From an uncultured Dehalococcoidia bacterium (GTDB lineage: Bacteria > Chloroflexota > Dehalococcoidia > GIF9 > UBA5629), in NCBI GenBank assembly GCA_903844685.1, contig CAIMUM010000152.1, forward strand, positions 1 to 43,394: 43,394 nt of DNA. Direction: 5' to 3'. A program made the position numbers and the translations under genes. Position 1 is the first letter of the stretch; each line of letters begins with the position of its first letter. The notes under the pieces were generated by a model, which was not told the DNA's origin, did no database searches, and saw nothing but the letters and a program-made list of their open reading frames with translations. Below are positions 16,006 through 25,252 of the stretch, one piece after another.

Positions 16006-16803
16006 ATGAAAAAAGAGACACCTGAATTCAGTAACGAAGAGCTGGGCGAGTTCGAGACTTTCCGCAAGATAATACAGCGCCTGCGGGGTCCGGGCGGCTG
16101 CCCCTGGGACCGCCAGCAGACCCACGATTCGCTCAAGCCGTACCTGGTGGAGGAATGCTACGAGGTGCTGGAAACTATAGAAGATAACGACATGCCTGCT
16201 CTAAGTGAAGAGCTGGGAGATCTCTGGCTGCAGATAATGCTGCATGCTCGCATAGCTGAAGAATCCGGCGAATTTAAACTCGGGGATGTACTGCGTAATA
16301 TCAGCAGCAAAATGATAAAACGCCATCCCCACGTGTTTGGGGATACTAAAGTAAAGAACGCGGAGGAAGTCTCACTTAACTGGGAGGAGATCAAGGGACA
16401 GGAAAAGAACGGCTGCCGTTCATTATTAGACGGCATACCCAAAGGGCTGCCGTCGCTGGCGTGCAGCCAGGATATCGGGAGGCGCGTCGCCTCGGCAGGG
16501 TTCGACTGGGAGAAAGCGGATGATATCATTGACAAGCTGGTCGAGGAAGTGGGGGAATTGAAGAAGGCCTCTACGCATGAAGAGAAGGTGCATGAATTCG
16601 GCGATATACTGTTGGTGCTGGCCAACGCCGCCCGCCACATGGATATCGAGCTTGAGTCGGCTTTACGCCAGGCCAACGCGAGGTTCATCCGCCGCTTCCG
16701 TTACATTGAGGATGCCAGCCGGCAGAAAGGCATGGAAATCAAGTCGATGACGCTGGCCGAGATGGACCAACTCTGGGACGAGGCCAAAAAGGAATTAGGT
16801 TAG
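16006..16803 (+). CDS. mazG: Nucleoside triphosphate pyrophosphohydrolase
   Basis: Hydrolyses nucleoside triphosphates to monophosphates and pyrophosphate, removing non-canonical nucleotides and tempering stress signalling. 265 residues from ATG 16006; a TTG nine bases earlier is an alternative start. It contains two MazG domains, as in E. coli. The first starts at GCPWDRQQTHDSLKPY and has the acidic metal-binding motifs EECYEVLE and EELGDLWLQ. The second has EEVGELKKA and EFGDILLVLAN. A TATAAT at 15958-15963 may be its -10 box. The next feature, tRNA-Pro, is on the other strand with only 9 bases between. Confidence 0.95.
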   Translation: MKKETPEFSNEELGEFETFRKIIQRLRGPGGCPWDRQQTHDSLKPYLVEECYEVLETIEDNDMPALSEELGDLWLQIMLHARIAEESGEFKLGDVLRNISSKMIKRHPHVFGDTKVKNAEEVSLNWEEIKGQEKNGCRSLLDGIPKGLPSLACSQDIGRRVASAGFDWEKADDIIDKLVEEVGELKKASTHEEKVHEFGDILLVLANAARHMDIELESALRQANARFIRRFRYIEDASRQKGMEIKSMTLAEMDQLWDEAKKELG

Positions 16804-16812
16804 GAAGTGGAT

Positions 16813-16889
16813 TGGTCGGGGAGAGAGGACTCGAACCTCCGGCCTCAGCGTCCCGAACGCTGCGCGCTAACCAACTGCGCTACTCCCCG
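16813..16889 (-). tRNA. tRNA-Pro (anticodon CGG)
   Basis: Full cloverleaf on the minus strand. The acceptor stem CGGGGAG pairs with CTCCCCG, with an A discriminator and an encoded CCA (16815-16813). The anticodon stem CAGCG/CGCTG encloses loop TTCGGGA, giving anticodon CGG (Pro, codon CCG). The T arm contains GGTTCGAGTCC. Length 77 bases including CCA. It has its own promoter. Confidence 0.97.
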
Positions 16890-16901
16890 CACGGGATAGT
16901 T

Positions 16902-16930
16902 ATTATAGTCGGCTTTAACTTTTAGGGCAA
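16902..16930 (-). promoter_or_regulatory. Promoter of tRNA-Pro
   Basis: On the minus strand, TTGCCC (16930-16925), 17 bases and a perfect TATAAT (16907-16902), 12 bases before the mature tRNA 5' end. Position and spacing fit a tRNA promoter very well. Confidence 0.75.
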
Positions 16931-16950
16931 CAATTGTAAACTTACTGGCT

Positions 16951-18138
16951 ATGAAATTTTGCGTTGTGATAGCGGACGGCGCCTCCGGCTGGCCGCTTCC
17001 CGACCGGGATAACAAGACCTGCCTGGAACTGGCCGTCACCCCCAACCTGGACAGGATGGCAGGACAGGGCTACGAGGGTATGTCTGTTACCGTTCCTCCC
17101 GGTATGGAGCCCGGCAGCGCCCCGGCCTGCATGTCGGTGCTCGGCTATGACCCGGTTGTATATTATAAAGGTAGAAGCGCCATTGAAGCGCGCAGCGTGG
17201 GAGTCCCCATAAATAAAGGTGAAGTGACCTTCCGCTGCAACCTGGTGACCGTGCTGGAGGGCAAAATGGTCAGCCACAGCGCCGGCCATATATCGACCCA
17301 GGAAGCGGACGCCATCATCGGGACTTTGAATGAAGAACTCGGCTCGCAGGAGGTCAGGTTTTATACCGGCATCAGCTACCGCCATATCTGCAAAATGGAG
17401 GGACATGAGGAAACACTAAAGGCCATTTGCACGCCGCCACATGATATTACCGACCAGCCTGTAGCGGGATACCTGCCGCACGGCGAAGGCAGCGGTTTTC
17501 TCAGGGAGCTGATGAAAAAGTCCGTGCCGTTGCTGGCCAACCACCCTGTCAATATAGAAAGGAAAAAGGCCGGAAGGCTGCCTGTCACAACCATCTGGCT
17601 ATTCTGGGCCAGCGGCCAGGTGCCGGAGATGCCCGCCTTTCAGCAGGCCTTCGGATTGAAAGCGGCGCTTACCTCGGGGGTAGATTTATTGCGTGGCCTG
17701 GGCATGATGGCGGGTATGGAGATACTCCACATAGAGGGTGTGACCGACAACCTGGATAACGATTTCGCCGCGCAGGTGAGCGGGGCGCTGGAGTCGCTGG
17801 ATCGAAATGACGTCGCGGTCATCCATATCGAGGCGCCTGACGAGATGGGGCACCGCGGCGCCGCTGACGATAAGATTAAGGCCATCGAGATGATCGATAA
17901 AGAGGTCATGGGCAGGCTGATGGCCTGGAAAGGTGGGGATCTCAGGGTGCTGGTGATGCCCGACCATCCCACACCGGTCAAGCTCAAGACGCACTGTGCC
18001 GAACCCGTTCCCTTCCTCATCTGGGGCAGAGGGGTAAAAGCCAACGGGGCAGCCCGCTTTACCGAGCTGGAGGCGGGCAGGACCGGGGTCATGATCGAAC
18101 CCGGATACAGGCTGATGAAAATTTTTCTTGAAGGTTAA
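16951..18138 (+). CDS. ApgM-family phosphomutase-like enzyme, possible homoserine kinase
   Basis: 395-residue metal-dependent enzyme of the alkaline phosphatase superfamily, related to archaeal-type cofactor-independent phosphoglycerate mutase (ApgM). Visible family motifs: VIADGASGWPL at the start (metal-binding Asp), TPNLDRMA, the nucleophile region PGSAPACMSVLGYDP, and near the C-terminus HIEAPDEMGHRG and VMPDHPTPVKLKTH. In ApgM the nucleophile motif usually reads GSD; here it is GSA. A subfamily of these proteins has been proposed to act as homoserine kinase because it sits beside aspartate kinase genes. This gene is 25 bases before lysC, which supports that reading. No classical thrB is visible here. 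Enzyme family is well supported; the substrate is an inference. Confidence 0.85.
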   Translation: MKFCVVIADGASGWPLPDRDNKTCLELAVTPNLDRMAGQGYEGMSVTVPPGMEPGSAPACMSVLGYDPVVYYKGRSAIEARSVGVPINKGEVTFRCNLVTVLEGKMVSHSAGHISTQEADAIIGTLNEELGSQEVRFYTGISYRHICKMEGHEETLKAICTPPHDITDQPVAGYLPHGEGSGFLRELMKKSVPLLANHPVNIERKKAGRLPVTTIWLFWASGQVPEMPAFQQAFGLKAALTSGVDLLRGLGMMAGMEILHIEGVTDNLDNDFAAQVSGALESLDRNDVAVIHIEAPDEMGHRGAADDKIKAIEMIDKEVMGRLMAWKGGDLRVLVMPDHPTPVKLKTHCAEPVPFLIWGRGVKANGAARFTELEAGRTGVMIEPGYRLMKIFLEG

Positions 18139-18163
18139 ATATGATGAGCAGGCGGCGACAGAT

Positions 18164-19381
18164 ATGGCGATAGTAGTGCAGAAATACGGCGGCAGTTCAG
18201 TAGCCAACGCCGATAAGATCCGTAATGTGGCAATAAGGGTTTCAGAAAGCTTTAAAAAGGGCAATAAAGTGGTTGTGGTCGTTTCAGCTATGGGTGATAC
18301 CACCGACGACCTGATAGAGTTAGCGGGAAAGGTAAACCCCAACCCCGAGCCGCGCGAGATGGACCTCCTGCTATCAACGGGAGAGATAGTGTCCAGCACC
18401 CTCCTGTCCATGGCGCTACATGCCATGGGCTTCCGGGCTATAGCTTTAAGCGGCCCCCAGGCCGGTATTTCAACCGATTCGGCCTTCAGCCGCGCCAGGA
18501 TTACCGGCATCGAGCCCAGGAGGATAGTTAACGAGCTGAAAAAGGGTAACATTGTTATCGTGGCTGGCTTCCAGGGGCTGACCTCCGATAACGATATTGC
18601 CACCCTTGGCAGGGGCGGGTCCGATACCACGGCCGTAGCCCTGGCGGCCAGCCTTAAGGCTAAAATCTGCGAGATTTATACCGATGTAGATGGTGTTTAC
18701 ACTGCCGACCCGCGCATTGTGCCGGATGCGCAAAAGCTCAATGAGATAGGCTACGAAGAGATGCTGGAGATGGCCACCTCCGGCGCGCGGGTTATGCACC
18801 ACCGCTCGGTAGAGTTGGGGCAGGTCTTCAATATGCCCATATTGGTTGCGTCCAGCCTGGCTGACAGGCCCGGCACTATGATTCACGGAGGGAAGAATAT
18901 GGAACAGAGAAATAAAGTCAGGGGCATCGCCCATGATATGGATGTAGCCAAGATTACCGTCACCGGCGTACCGGACCGTCCCGGTATCGCGGCCGCGATT
19001 TTCATGCCGCTGGCTAAAGCCGGTATCAGCGTTGATACCATCGTGCAGAACGCCGGCGCTAACAATATCACCGACCTCACCTTCACCGTTACCAAGAATG
19101 ACCTTAACAGGGCCATGGATATTATCAGGCCGGTAGCCACTGAGATAGGCGCCAAAGAATGCCTGAGCGATTCCAGGCTGGGCAAGGTATCCATCATCGG
19201 GACCGGGATGCAGAATACCCCGGGTTACGCGGCCAAGATGTTCCAGACCCTGTTTACGCAGAACATCAACATCCTGCTGATTACTACGTCAGAGATACGC
19301 ATCACCTGCATAATCGCGGAGGACAAGGTCAAAGAAGCGGTCAGGACCCTGCATAAGGCCTTTGACCTGGACAAAGATTAA
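18164..19381 (+). CDS. lysC: Aspartate kinase
   Basis: Phosphorylates aspartate, the first step towards lysine, threonine, methionine and diaminopimelate. I use ATG 18164 (405 residues, MAIVVQKYGGSSV), since the usual family start is right at this kinase motif; the frame extends 12 codons further up, overlapping the previous gene. The kinase domain covers about 1-245 with GRGGSDTTAVALA. Two ACT domains at about 265-400 (TGVPDRPGIAAAIF and GTGMQNTPGYAAKMF) suggest feedback inhibition by lysine or threonine. It follows the ApgM-family gene in what looks like a two-gene operon, and converges on a NifU-domain gene 10 bases away. Confidence 0.96.
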   Translation: MAIVVQKYGGSSVANADKIRNVAIRVSESFKKGNKVVVVVSAMGDTTDDLIELAGKVNPNPEPREMDLLLSTGEIVSSTLLSMALHAMGFRAIALSGPQAGISTDSAFSRARITGIEPRRIVNELKKGNIVIVAGFQGLTSDNDIATLGRGGSDTTAVALAASLKAKICEIYTDVDGVYTADPRIVPDAQKLNEIGYEEMLEMATSGARVMHHRSVELGQVFNMPILVASSLADRPGTMIHGGKNMEQRNKVRGIAHDMDVAKITVTGVPDRPGIAAAIFMPLAKAGISVDTIVQNAGANNITDLTFTVTKNDLNRAMDIIRPVATEIGAKECLSDSRLGKVSIIGTGMQNTPGYAAKMFQTLFTQNINILLITTSEIRITCIIAEDKVKEAVRTLHKAFDLDKD

Positions 19382-19391
19382 AGCCCCTTAC

Positions 19392-19610
19392 CTATACGCC
19401 GACTACTTCTTTGACGGCCGGTAGCTTTTCCTTAATGAAGCGCTCGATACCTTTTTTCAGTGTCATAGTCGAATGTGGGCATCCAGCGCAGTGGCCCGTC
19501 AGTTTTACACTGACCACCCCGTCTTTAACGTCCACAAGCTCCACGTCGCCGCCGTCGGCCTGCAGGCTGGGGCGGATGATATTTAAGACTTCCTGAACCT
19601 GTTCTTTCAT
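19392..19610 (-). CDS. NifU C-terminal domain iron-sulfur scaffold protein
   Basis: 72-residue stand-alone NifU C-terminal (Nfu) domain, which carries a [4Fe-4S] cluster and passes it to target proteins. The cluster-binding Cys41-x2-Cys44 lies in GHCAGCPHS. The preceding SLQADGGDVELVDV is the family signature. Length is normal for the short form. ATG 19610 follows AAGAAGG at about 8 bases, and a promoter lies about 40 bases upstream. It is convergent with lysC. A cluster carrier is a reasonable need in an organism whose C1 pathway uses many iron-sulfur proteins, but no direct link is shown. Confidence 0.93.
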   Translation of the reverse strand: MKEQVQEVLNIIRPSLQADGGDVELVDVKDGVVSVKLTGHCAGCPHSTMTLKKGIERFIKEKLPAVKEVVGV

Positions 19611-19649
19611 AAAAACACCTTCTTGTTGACTTAATTTAAGTTACGTGGT

Positions 19650-19679
19650 AATTTAGCACCGCTTAAAAAGCCCTGTCAA
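19650..19679 (-). promoter_or_regulatory. Promoter of the NifU-domain gene
   Basis: On the minus strand, a perfect TTGACA (19679-19674), 18 bases, then TAAATT (19655-19650). The expected start is about 30 bases before ATG 19610. Confidence 0.55.
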
Positions 19680-19814
19680 ATCACCGTCACCTGTGTGTGA
19701 GTTTATCAGTTTCAGGGAGGTAAATAAACGACTAAAATCACACAGGCTCTGCTGATAAGGGAAATGCGGGCGACAGATTTGTCTTTGCGGACGATTTGGT
19801 ATTAAATAAAATAC

Positions 19815-19842
19815 TTGCACAAATGATATTAATTGTTATGAT
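19815..19842 (+). promoter_or_regulatory. Promoter of the TPR gene and gyrA
   Basis: TTGCAC (19815-19820), 16 bases, TATGAT (19837-19842). The expected start near 19849 leaves a leader of about 14 bases with the AGAGGT ribosome site. It probably drives both the TPR gene and gyrA. Confidence 0.6.
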
Positions 19843-19862
19843 AGTAACAGAGGTTAAGCAGG

Positions 19863-20702
19863 ATGGCTGAGCGCGAAGAAGAAAAAGCGCGTATTTGGCG
19901 CGGCAAGATACAGGAGGCCATCAGGATGGCCACGGAGAACCGCTGGGAAGAGGCAGTGGCGGCCAACAAGAGTATAATAGAAGTGTTCCCCGCAGATGTG
20001 GACGCGTACAACAGGTTGGGCCGTGCCCACATGGAACTGGGAGAACATCAAAAAGCTAAAGAAGCGTATAGCAAAGCCCTTGAGCTGTCGCCCATCAACA
20101 GCATAGCCAGGAAAAACCTGGACCGGCTGGCCCTGCTCAAAGGCGTCAAAGTCACCAATGCGAAGCGGGAAAAGGCCAAGCCCAGTGATTTCATTGCCGA
20201 CGTGGGCAAATACGGCATTGTAAACCTGATGGAGCTGGCGCCCCAGGCTGTACTGGTCAAGATGTACCCCGGTGAGAAAGTGTTCCTCGATATCCGGAAC
20301 CAGGATACGGTGGTGAAGAACGACCGCGGCGAATTCCTGGGGATAATCGAGCCTGAGCATGGCCTTCGGCTGGCCAAGCTGATCAATGGAGGCAACAGGT
20401 ATATTGCGGCAATCGTCAGCCTGGACCATGAAAAAGTTAAGGTAATCATACGTGAGACCTTCCAGCACCCCAGCCAGGCCGGCAAGCTCTCGTTCCCCAT
20501 CAGGGTGACAGAAACCTACCCCGCGCATGTCAAGGACAACCTGCTCAGGCACAGCGCCGGCGAAGAGGAAGGCCTGGATGAGGCCGACTATGGTGAGTCG
20601 GAGGACACCGAGGCGGTGCCCGAAGGATTTTCGATATACGAAGGATACACATCTCAGGATGACCTGCAGCGCCTTGACCGCAGCTTCGGAGATGAGGAGT
20701 AG
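19863..20702 (+). CDS. TPR-repeat protein of unknown function, coupled to gyrA
   Basis: 279 residues with no enzymatic motif that I recognise. Residues about 14-95 form two tetratricopeptide repeats ([19 protein letters not shown], then [20 protein letters not shown]). Residues about 110-215 form a globular beta-rich region ([37 protein letters not shown]) that I cannot assign. The C-terminal 60 residues are acidic. There is no signal peptide or membrane segment, so it should be cytoplasmic. Its stop is two bases before the gyrA start codon, so the two genes are translated together; a role with gyrase or DNA topology is possible but unproven. ATG 19863 has AGAGGT at 7 bases. Confidence 0.88.
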   Translation: MAEREEEKARIWRGKIQEAIRMATENRWEEAVAANKSIIEVFPADVDAYNRLGRAHMELGEHQKAKEAYSKALELSPINSIARKNLDRLALLKGVKVTNAKREKAKPSDFIADVGKYGIVNLMELAPQAVLVKMYPGEKVFLDIRNQDTVVKNDRGEFLGIIEPEHGLRLAKLINGGNRYIAAIVSLDHEKVKVIIRETFQHPSQAGKLSFPIRVTETYPAHVKDNLLRHSAGEEEGLDEADYGESEDTEAVPEGFSIYEGYTSQDDLQRLDRSFGDEE

Positions 20703-20704
20703 AT

Positions 20705-23281
20705 ATGGAATTAGGACTTTCGATAAGGCCCGTTGGCATAGAAGAGGAGATGAAGCGTTCCTACCTCGATTATGCCATGAGCGTCATAGTTTCCCGGGCC
20801 CTGCCTGACGTGCGCGACGGGCTCAAGCCTGTGCACCGGCGCATCCTTTTTGCCATGCAGGACATGGGCATGCGCTACAACTCGCCCTATAAAAAGAGCG
20901 CCCGCATAGTCGGCGAAGTGCTTGGCAAGTACCACCCTCACGGCGACTCCTCCGTTTACGATGCCATGGTCAGGATGGCTCAGGATTTCTCCATGCGCTA
21001 CCGGCTGGTGGATGGCCAGGGCAACTTCGGCAGCGTCGATGATGACCCACCGGCGGCCATGCGTTATACCGAGGCGCGCTTAACCAGGATAGCCGATGAA
21101 CTGCTGCTGGACATCGATAAGGATACAGTTGACTTCGTACCTAACTTCGACGAGAGCCTCAAGGAGCCCTCCGTATTGCCTGCCAGGCTGCCCAACCTGC
21201 TCATCAACGGCTCGTCCGGTATCGCGGTCGGTATGGCCACCAACATACCGCCACACAACCTCACCGAGGTTTGCGATGCCCTGCATTTCCTGATTGAGAA
21301 TCCCGCGGCCTCGGTTGATGAGCTGATGGGCTTTGTCAAAGGCCCCGATTTCCCCACCGCCGGCATCATCTGCGGCGTGGAAGGCATCAAGAACGCCTAT
21401 GCTGCCGGCCAGGGCAAAGTAGTGCTGCGCGCCCGCGTGGTTGAAGAATCCACCAAAGCCGGCAAGATGCAGCTCGTGGTTACCGAGCTTCCCTACCAGA
21501 CCAACAAAGCCGACCTGGTCAAAAAGATAGCTGAACTGGCCAGGGACAAAAAGATAGAGGGCATCAGCGATGTCCGCGACGAATCCGACCGGCAGGGCAT
21601 GCGGCTGGTCATCGGGCTGCGCAAGGATGCCCACCCCGCCAAGGTGCAGAACAACCTCTTCAAATTCACCTCCATGCAGACCGCCTTTTTCATCAACATG
21701 ATCGCCCTGGTGGATGGCCAGCCGCGCGTGATCAACCTCAAGGACGCATTGCAGTGCCACATTACTTTCCGCACCGAGGTTATCACCCGCCGCACCAAGT
21801 TCGACCTTCAGAAAGCCAAGGAGCGGGCCCATATATTAGAGGGATTCAAGATAGCGCTCGACCACCTGGATGCCGTCATCAAGACTATCCGCGGATCGGA
21901 GACCGCCGAATCCGCGCGCGGCAACCTGATGACCGAATTCTCACTCAGCCAGATGCAGGCCCAGGCTATCCTCGATATGCAACTGCGCAGGCTGGCAAAT
22001 CTCGAGCGCAAGAAGATTTTAGACGAGTACCATGACATTTTGAAGACTATCAGCCATCTCGAGGACTTGCTGGCCAACCCCGGGAAGATACTCAAGCTCA
22101 TCCAGCAGGACGTGGCGGACCTCAAGGCCAAACACGGCGACAACCGCCGCACCGTAATCACCCACGATGAGGCTGGCCAGTTCCAGGTGGAGGACCTTAT
22201 ACCCCATATGGACGTCATTGTAACGCTCAGTGAGCAGGGCTATATCAAGCGCATCCCCGCCGACGTCTTCCGCAAGCAGTTACGCGGGGGCCGGGGTGTA
22301 AAGGGCATGGTCACCCGCGACAGCGACGATGTGATGAGCTCCATGACCGCCGACACGCATGACAACCTGCTGTTCTTCACCAACCGCGGCCGCGTCTTCA
22401 AGATGAAATGCCATGAGATACCGCAGGATATAGCCCGCACGACCAAGGGCATCAATATCATAAACTTGATCCCCATCGAGGCCAGGGAGAAGGTCACAGC
22501 CATGTTCGTGCCGGAGAAGACCGAACCAGGCTTTTTCATGCTGCTGGCCACTTCCAAGGGCATTGTTAAAAAGACCAGCCTGGACAACTTCTTCGATGTC
22601 CGCCGAAGCGGTCTCATCGCTATGAAGCTCAGGCCCGAGGAGGAGCTTATCGGTGTGGATGTGGTCAGTGAGGCGGATCAACTCATGCTGGTCAGCCGCA
22701 ACGGCCAGGCCGTCAAATTCGCCATCGCCCCGTTGCGCAACGCCTCCCGTACCAGCGGCGGTGTGCGGGGTATCAACCTCAATAAAGGCGACATCGTCGT
22801 CAGCATGGGCACGGTGCAGCCCGCCGCCGACCTCATCACCGTAACTGAGAATGGTTACGGCAAAAAGACCAAGGTAGAAAAATTCCCGCTGCACGGCCGT
22901 GGAGGCAAGGGCGTGCTGGCCCATAAGGTCAACAACAAGACCGGCAAAGTCATCGCCGCCAAGTTCGTCCCGCCCGGCTACGAGCTTTTCATCACCACCG
23001 CCAACGGGGTGCAACTGAGGATAAACGTTGACGTGGCTAGGGAGACCACGGTGGCCATTGAAGGCGGGAGGAAGAAGAGGCGCGAAGGCGTGCCCGTCAA
23101 GGGCAGGATAACCCAGGGCGTGATGCTATCCAGGCTTGATGAAGGCGACCGCGTCGTCTCCATTGCACTGGTGGAGAAAGAGAACCTCGAGGAGCAAGCC
23201 GCCCGGGAGACCCGTTCCGTCGCAGTTTCCCCGCCCAAGCCTATGGTGCCCGGACAGCATGAATTGCCCTTCGCCTCATAA
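20705..23281 (+). CDS. gyrA: DNA gyrase subunit A
   Basis: DNA breakage-reunion subunit of gyrase. 858 residues. The catalytic tyrosine is Tyr121 ([10 protein letters not shown]). The quinolone-resistance region [10 protein letters not shown] has Ser82 and Asp86, the residues equivalent to E. coli Ser83 and Asp87, so no classical resistance substitution is present. The C-terminal beta-propeller carries a GyrA box, QLRGGRG, which distinguishes it from ParC. It starts two bases after the TPR gene. A palindromic repeat and an alpha/beta hydrolase gene follow. Its start [23 protein letters not shown] is near the usual family N-terminus. Confidence 0.97.
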   Translation: MELGLSIRPVGIEEEMKRSYLDYAMSVIVSRALPDVRDGLKPVHRRILFAMQDMGMRYNSPYKKSARIVGEVLGKYHPHGDSSVYDAMVRMAQDFSMRYRLVDGQGNFGSVDDDPPAAMRYTEARLTRIADELLLDIDKDTVDFVPNFDESLKEPSVLPARLPNLLINGSSGIAVGMATNIPPHNLTEVCDALHFLIENPAASVDELMGFVKGPDFPTAGIICGVEGIKNAYAAGQGKVVLRARVVEESTKAGKMQLVVTELPYQTNKADLVKKIAELARDKKIEGISDVRDESDRQGMRLVIGLRKDAHPAKVQNNLFKFTSMQTAFFINMIALVDGQPRVINLKDALQCHITFRTEVITRRTKFDLQKAKERAHILEGFKIALDHLDAVIKTIRGSETAESARGNLMTEFSLSQMQAQAILDMQLRRLANLERKKILDEYHDILKTISHLEDLLANPGKILKLIQQDVADLKAKHGDNRRTVITHDEAGQFQVEDLIPHMDVIVTLSEQGYIKRIPADVFRKQLRGGRGVKGMVTRDSDDVMSSMTADTHDNLLFFTNRGRVFKMKCHEIPQDIARTTKGINIINLIPIEAREKVTAMFVPEKTEPGFFMLLATSKGIVKKTSLDNFFDVRRSGLIAMKLRPEEELIGVDVVSEADQLMLVSRNGQAVKFAIAPLRNASRTSGGVRGINLNKGDIVVSMGTVQPAADLITVTENGYGKKTKVEKFPLHGRGGKGVLAHKVNNKTGKVIAAKFVPPGYELFITTANGVQLRINVDVARETTVAIEGGRKKRREGVPVKGRITQGVMLSRLDEGDRVVSIALVEKENLEEQAARETRSVAVSPPKPMVPGQHELPFAS

Positions 23282-23290
23282 GTGCCCGAT

Positions 23291-23323
23291 CGTCGTTGCG
23301 AGGCCTGAAAGGCCGCGGCAATC
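23291..23323 (+). repeat. Dispersed palindromic (REP-like) repeat, copy 4
   Basis: CGTCGTTGCGAGGCCTGAAA followed by GGCCGCGGCAATC, in the 66-base gap between gyrA and the hydrolase gene. Core CGT(C/T)-TTGCGAG and GCAATC match the other copies. The inner AGGCCTGAAAGGCC can form a small hairpin of its own. Confidence 0.7.
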
Positions 23324-23347
23324 TTATCACCGTAGGGAGCTTATAAT

Positions 23348-24043
23348 ATGAAACTCATCTTCATTCACGGTTCAGGCGCCAACGGTAATGTCTGGCTGCT
23401 GCAAAAAAAACGCTTTCCTGATGCCGACGCCCCCGACCTGCCCGGCCATCCCGCGGGAAAAATCTGCACCAGCATTGAAGAATACTCCGGCTGGCTGCAC
23501 GGCTATATCGTGGAGAAAGACTATAAGGATGTTGTGCTGGCCGGGCATTCACTTGGGGGGGGCATCGCGCTCATGCATGCTGTCAAATACCCGGGGGACC
23601 TTAAGGGTATAATCCTGGTGGGCTCAGGGGCCCGGCTGAAAGTGCTGCCGCTCATTGTAGAGGCCATCTCCGGCAAGCTGGACGACCCCCAGGGCTGGCT
23701 CAAAGACCTGGTGATGCCCCTTTATGGCACGGTGGATGAGGCGACGCGCCGGGAGATAATGCCCGGCCTGGCCGCGGTCGGACCGGCCGCGCAGCTCAAC
23801 GACTTCCGCTGTTGCGATAATTTCGACATCATGGACAAAGTCCCTCAGATTGCACTCCCGGCTCATTGCATCGTGGGTGAACTGGACAATATGACCCCGC
23901 CCAAGTATTCCCAATATTTGGTCAAGAACATGCCGGCCTGCGGCATCAGCGTTATCGGGGGAGGCAGTCACCTGTGTTTCCTTGAGAAGCCCGGAGCGGT
24001 CAACGACGCTATTGCAGCCTTCCTTAAACAAGTGGGGGCCTGA
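23348..24043 (+). CDS. Alpha/beta hydrolase
   Basis: 231-residue cytoplasmic alpha/beta-hydrolase fold enzyme; substrate unknown. HGSGANG near the N-terminus forms the oxyanion loop. The nucleophile elbow is GHSLGGG, the acid is probably the Asp in GELDNMTPP, and the catalytic histidine is in GGGSHLCFLEKP. The order Ser-Asp-His fits a serine hydrolase (esterase or related C-C hydrolase). ATG 23348 has GGGAG about 9 bases upstream. The next gene, a site-2 protease, begins three bases after its stop, so the two form an operon, possibly together with gyrA. There is no signal sequence. Confidence 0.85.
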   Translation: MKLIFIHGSGANGNVWLLQKKRFPDADAPDLPGHPAGKICTSIEEYSGWLHGYIVEKDYKDVVLAGHSLGGGIALMHAVKYPGDLKGIILVGSGARLKVLPLIVEAISGKLDDPQGWLKDLVMPLYGTVDEATRREIMPGLAAVGPAAQLNDFRCCDNFDIMDKVPQIALPAHCIVGELDNMTPPKYSQYLVKNMPACGISVIGGGSHLCFLEKPGAVNDAIAAFLKQVGA

Positions 24044-24046
24044 CCG

Positions 24047-25168
24047 GTGATAAAGGGTTCGCTGCGCGTCGCACGTATTGCCGGCATCGATATCGGCATT
24101 CACTACACCTGGTTCATCATCTTTGTGCTGATAACCTGGTCACTGGCCGTGGGTTACTTCCCGGTCGAGTACCCGGGCTGGGGTGAATTGCTATACTGGC
24201 TGACCTCAGCCACCGCTGCCGTTCTGCTCTTCATCTCCGTGCTGATACATGAGCTGGCGCATTCCCTGGTGGCCAAATCGCGCGGCCTGCCGGTCAAGAG
24301 CATTACCTTATTCCTGCTGGGTGGGGTGAGCAACCTTGAGAACGAGCCCGAAAAGCCGGGTGTGGAGTTTGCCATCGCCATCGTGGGTCCCCTCACCAGC
24401 GTGGCGCTGGCCGGCCTTTTCTGGGCGGCCGCTATGCTCGGTTTTGCGCCTGACGGGCCGGTGAAGGCCATTGCCCTTTACATGTCCGAGGTAAACGTAC
24501 TGCTGGCAGCCTTCAACATACTGCCGGGATTTCCGCTGGATGGCGGGCGCGTGCTGAGAGCGCTTATCTGGGGCATGACCAACGATCTCAAGAAGGCTAC
24601 TGATATCGCCGCAGTGGTCGGGCAGGTATTCGGCTGGCTTATGATAGGGCTGGGCGTCTTCTGGGCGCTGGCCGGCAACCTCATGAACGGCATGTGGCTG
24701 GTCTTCATCGGCTGGTTCCTCAACGGCGCCGCAGAGTCCTCGCGGCGCGAGTTGGAGTTGCGGTCCCTCTGGCTGAATGTGCGCGTTGCCAATGTCATGG
24801 ACAATAGCCCGGAGACAGTCGGGCCCGCTTCCGCGGTGGAGGCGCTGGTCAACGAAGTTTATGTGAAAAAAGGCATACGTGTGGCGCCTGTGGTGGATGA
24901 TGGACGGCTGCTGGGTATAGTTTCGCTGGCTGATGTGAAGAAGCTGACACCCGGCGAATGGCGTAATACGCCGGTATCCAGGGTAATGACCCCCCTGCCG
25001 CTTAAGACCGTCGGTCCCGGGGATGACGTTAAGACCGCCGTGCAGTTGATGGCCGAGCACGGGCTGAACCAGCTGCCCGTGGTGGTGGAGGACAGGCTGG
25101 TGGGGTTGCTCAAACGTGCCGACATCATCCGCTACGTGCAGGTGCACCACGAGTTAGGCCGGCGTTAA
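24047..25168 (+). CDS. Site-2 protease family metalloprotease with CBS pair
   Basis: 373-residue intramembrane zinc metalloprotease of family M50 (SpoIVFB-like). HELAH at 68-72 gives two zinc ligands and the catalytic Glu, and LPGFPLDGG (159-167) supplies the third ligand Asp. Four to six membrane segments lie between about 15 and 240. The C-terminal region (about 258-370) is a CBS domain pair (RVANVMDNSPETV, VVDDGRLLGIVSLADV, PVSRVMTPLPLKTV), which binds adenine nucleotides and may make cleavage respond to cell energy state. The start is GTG 24047, three bases after the hydrolase stop. Substrate unknown; members of this family cut membrane-bound anti-sigma factors or spore proteins. Confidence 0.92.
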   Translation: MIKGSLRVARIAGIDIGIHYTWFIIFVLITWSLAVGYFPVEYPGWGELLYWLTSATAAVLLFISVLIHELAHSLVAKSRGLPVKSITLFLLGGVSNLENEPEKPGVEFAIAIVGPLTSVALAGLFWAAAMLGFAPDGPVKAIALYMSEVNVLLAAFNILPGFPLDGGRVLRALIWGMTNDLKKATDIAAVVGQVFGWLMIGLGVFWALAGNLMNGMWLVFIGWFLNGAAESSRRELELRSLWLNVRVANVMDNSPETVGPASAVEALVNEVYVKKGIRVAPVVDDGRLLGIVSLADVKKLTPGEWRNTPVSRVMTPLPLKTVGPGDDVKTAVQLMAEHGLNQLPVVVEDRLVGLLKRADIIRYVQVHHELGRR

Positions 25169-25202
25169 AAGAACAGGCAACGTTATTGCGGGCATAGATT
25201 AC

Positions 25203-25231
25203 CTCGTCATTGCGAGCGTAGCGAAGCAATC
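25203..25231 (+). repeat. Dispersed palindromic (REP-like) repeat, copy 5
   Basis: The shortest and cleanest copy: CTCGTCATTGCGAG, CGTAGCGAAG, CAATC. It lies in the gap where the site-2 protease and the universal stress gene converge, so it could act as a two-way transcript end. The arms ATTGCGAGCG and CGAAGCAAT can pair. Confidence 0.75.
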
Positions 25232-25252
25232 TGATGGATAGCCGCGTCTCGA

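Noticed and set aside
18128-18163. Extended start for lysC overlapping the ApgM-family gene
   Set aside because: Family proteins start at the VQKYGGSS motif; the extra 12 residues have no family match, though they cannot be fully excluded.
17686-18630. 314-codon minus-strand open frame over the ApgM-family gene and lysC
   Set aside because: Shadow of two well-supported genes; Ser/Leu/Pro-rich translation without motifs.
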